From: Symsagittifera roscoffensis
Lineage: Eukaryota > Xenacoelomorpha > Acoela > Convolutidae
Length of the DNA stretch: 64,000 bases
Direction of reading: 5' to 3'
Assembly: GCF_963678635.1 (NCBI RefSeq)
Contig: NW_026971105.1
Span: 62,001 to 126,000 of the forward strand
Made by a program: the position numbers and the translations under genes. Below the pieces are notes generated by a model, which worked only from the letters and a program-made list of their open reading frames with translations, did not search any database and was not told the DNA's origin. Positions 62,311-64,000 of the stretch are shown here, in pieces (position 1 is the first letter of the stretch; each line of letters starts with the position of its first letter).

Positions 62311-63008
62311 TTGAAAACTTGGCTTCTTTATGTCATTCCCAAAACTTTTCGTGGAATTTCTAATGGTGCAGGCATTTTTGTTCTTAATGTTTTGGGATTT
62401 TGTTGCAATTTTTTTTGTCTATTTTTTTCGTTTGATTTAAATCAAAGTCATTCATAATTGTATTGCACAAAACGAAAAATGATTCTTTCATTCTATTTAC
62501 ACTTGCAAAGCAAAGTGTGTTGGTACGAACTTCGTTTTTTGACCCACCTCAGTCGCAAAGATTGGTGCCACTTTTAGGCCACCTTTACAACTTATTGATA
62601 GCATGTGCCTTGAAATTCGAATAGTGATAATTTTACAGAAATGGTGCATTTTTGGTGGCACTTTTGAATTAGTAGGTTGCGGTAGCACTATAATATCTTC
62701 TGTTCTTTGACAAACAAAACGAAAAAACTTAGTTGTTTCAAACAGCACTACAATAATAAATCGATTTCAGAAATTTTCAAACTCAATGTATCTCGCAATT
62801 TTTTTTGAAATATCTTTACATATTGTGGCGTCATGCTTTTCAATTTATCAGATGCAAAAATAACGCGGATGCCCCTTCAGTTTGATATATTCCAAATTAT
62901 TACTAAGTTGAGTCTATTTGTCTGTATGTGTTTTGTGCTGAATCGCGTTGGCAATTTGTTTGCATATCTAGCTGTTTTTTTCGTGACTGGTGTTTGTCGG
63001 TTGCTGAG
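62311..63008. other. no firm gene
   Basis: A plus-strand ATG frame begins at 62,833 and runs 89 codons into the tRNA-like sequence. The overlap makes it more likely a chance frame. Confidence 0.3.
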
Positions 63009-63095
63009 CTTGAGTGATGGAGGGATAGTGCGTGAGACTCAAAACCTCTTGATTGCAGGTCGCAGTTTCGAAATACGCGTAGCCGATTTTTTGGA
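63009..63095 (+). repeat. decayed tRNA-like sequence, probable SINE head
   Basis: An A-box-like GGATAGTGCGTGAGACTC (63,023-63,040) and a B-box-like CGCAGTTTCGAAATACGCG (63,061-63,079) lie at tRNA-like spacing, joined by CCTCTTGATTGCAGGTCG. The B box departs from GGTTCGANTCC at several bases and no closed acceptor stem is visible, so this is not a working tRNA gene. Confidence 0.4.
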
Positions 63096-64000
63096 AATTT
63101 GAGGCTTTTTTCTACTTTTTCTTACTGATTATGATAGAGCTGCTTTTTTTTGGTCGTGTTCTCGTTAGTGTTTACAAAGCACAGCTTCGCCTCTGCGTTA
63201 AAAATTCGCTTAGCAGTTTTTTTGTTAAAGATGCTTTTATTTCTGATTACGAATGGCTAAATGGAAAAAGATAATTTTCAGGCTCGTGAAATTTCCAGGC
63301 TCGTAAAATTTTCATGAAATGTATCTTTGGATAATCTACCAGTTTAAACAAAACAAATTAGAGTTTTCTAAGTTTGCTAATTTATAGCTATGTTCTCACC
63401 CCTACTAGTTTCGACTGCAAAATATTGCTTTATTTTGATTGTTTAGTATCAGTTTTTAAGGTCGAATTATTAATCTCAACAATGAAAAAATCCATACAAA
63501 CACGAATCAATTGCGTAAATGTGCCCTTTTTAGTTTAGGAGCTCAGCACCCTGGGAGAGCTTTTCGATTACCCTCTTTACCCAGCCCCTATGTTACTTAA
63601 CATAAGCTTATTTATAAACATAAAAACTGTTAGGCATACCTATATACAAAAAAATCAATGGTTAAGCATATACAATTTTGTAGTAACGAAATTCCCCTCT
63701 TTTGCAAAAGGGGGTAGTCAAAGAGATTGGCGCTCGTGAAGTAAAGCTCTCCACAAGGAAAAAAGATGATTTGGAAAAATGCGAAGGGTGAGATTGTTTC
63801 AAAATTAGGTTATTTTTTTCTGTTTAATTGCTTTAAGTTAACTTTTTTTTCAGCTTTCTGTTGGCTATGTTTTTTTTATCCTGACAAAAATTGATTTGGT
63901 AAGCTAATAAGTCAAAATAGTGCTTCGAAAATCATCAATTTCTTGACAATGCACAGTGGTTAAAATGAGTAAAATTTTCGAATTTTTATTTGATTCTGTT
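63096..64000. other. no gene seen
   Basis: AT-rich sequence to the window edge; short frames only. Confidence 0.35.

Noticed and set aside
62833-63102. 89-codon plus-strand frame starting at ATG with a hydrophobic N-terminal half
   Set aside because: Its second half is the tRNA-like sequence, so the frame is more likely accidental; not called as a gene.
1-64000. Prokaryotic or phage-type systems (operons, CRISPR, toxin-antitoxin)
   Set aside because: No dense same-strand genes, ribosome-binding sites or regularly spaced identical repeats with unique spacers; the window is eukaryotic.

Overview
This window is eukaryotic: AT-rich (roughly one third G+C by eye), gene-poor, dense in repeats, with two 200-N scaffold gaps. 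The few convincing coding pieces are animal-type: a galactose-3-O-sulfotransferase-like gene split by a long intron, and a B-box/coiled-coil (TRIM-like) gene ending in a C2H2 finger. Candidate introns are mostly very short (28, 30, 39, 44 and 57 nt). Animal gene families, tiny introns, Ty3/gypsy fossils and many non-autonomous elements suggest a small-intron, transposon-bloated metazoan. A tunicate such as a larvacean is one possibility, but this is inference and nothing here identifies the species.

Layout. 1-2,930: G+C-richer non-coding block with a long imperfect hairpin. 4,949-8,488 (minus): sulfotransferase gene whose intron carries a hAT-like MITE and palindromic AT repeats. 9,513-9,690: exact 22-bp minisatellite. 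10,898-14,194: two more hAT-like MITEs, a Tc1/mariner-type MITE with TA duplication, and a small two-exon candidate gene. 14,769-24,021: a 4.6-kb tandem duplication whose breakpoint lies inside the B-box gene, leaving a full gene (23,230-24,911, minus) and a 5'-truncated pseudogene (18,594-19,371, minus). 27,355-30,270: a near-identical 1,458-bp tandem duplication. 32,430-33,300: an old, diverged satellite of about 60 bp period.

34,400-48,620 is a graveyard of broken Ty3/gypsy-like LTR retrotransposon sequence. A body with gag-like, RNase H-like and integrase-like remnants is followed by several repeated fragment units sharing the same internal junction. 48,800-51,320 has only weak exon candidates. 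51,321-54,357 holds two 1,518-bp tandem units, each containing a terminal-inverted-repeat element and recurrent short coding-like endings. 54,659-55,970 has exon-like stretches of an unidentified plus-strand gene. 56,042-57,452 is a foldback element. 58,775-62,310 is another tandem duplication. A decayed tRNA-like (SINE-head) sequence lies near 63,010.

There is no operon-like or pathway-like co-organisation. The genes appear independent, and the history of the window is dominated by tandem duplication and insertion of non-autonomous elements. I saw no CRISPR array, rRNA or intact tRNA.
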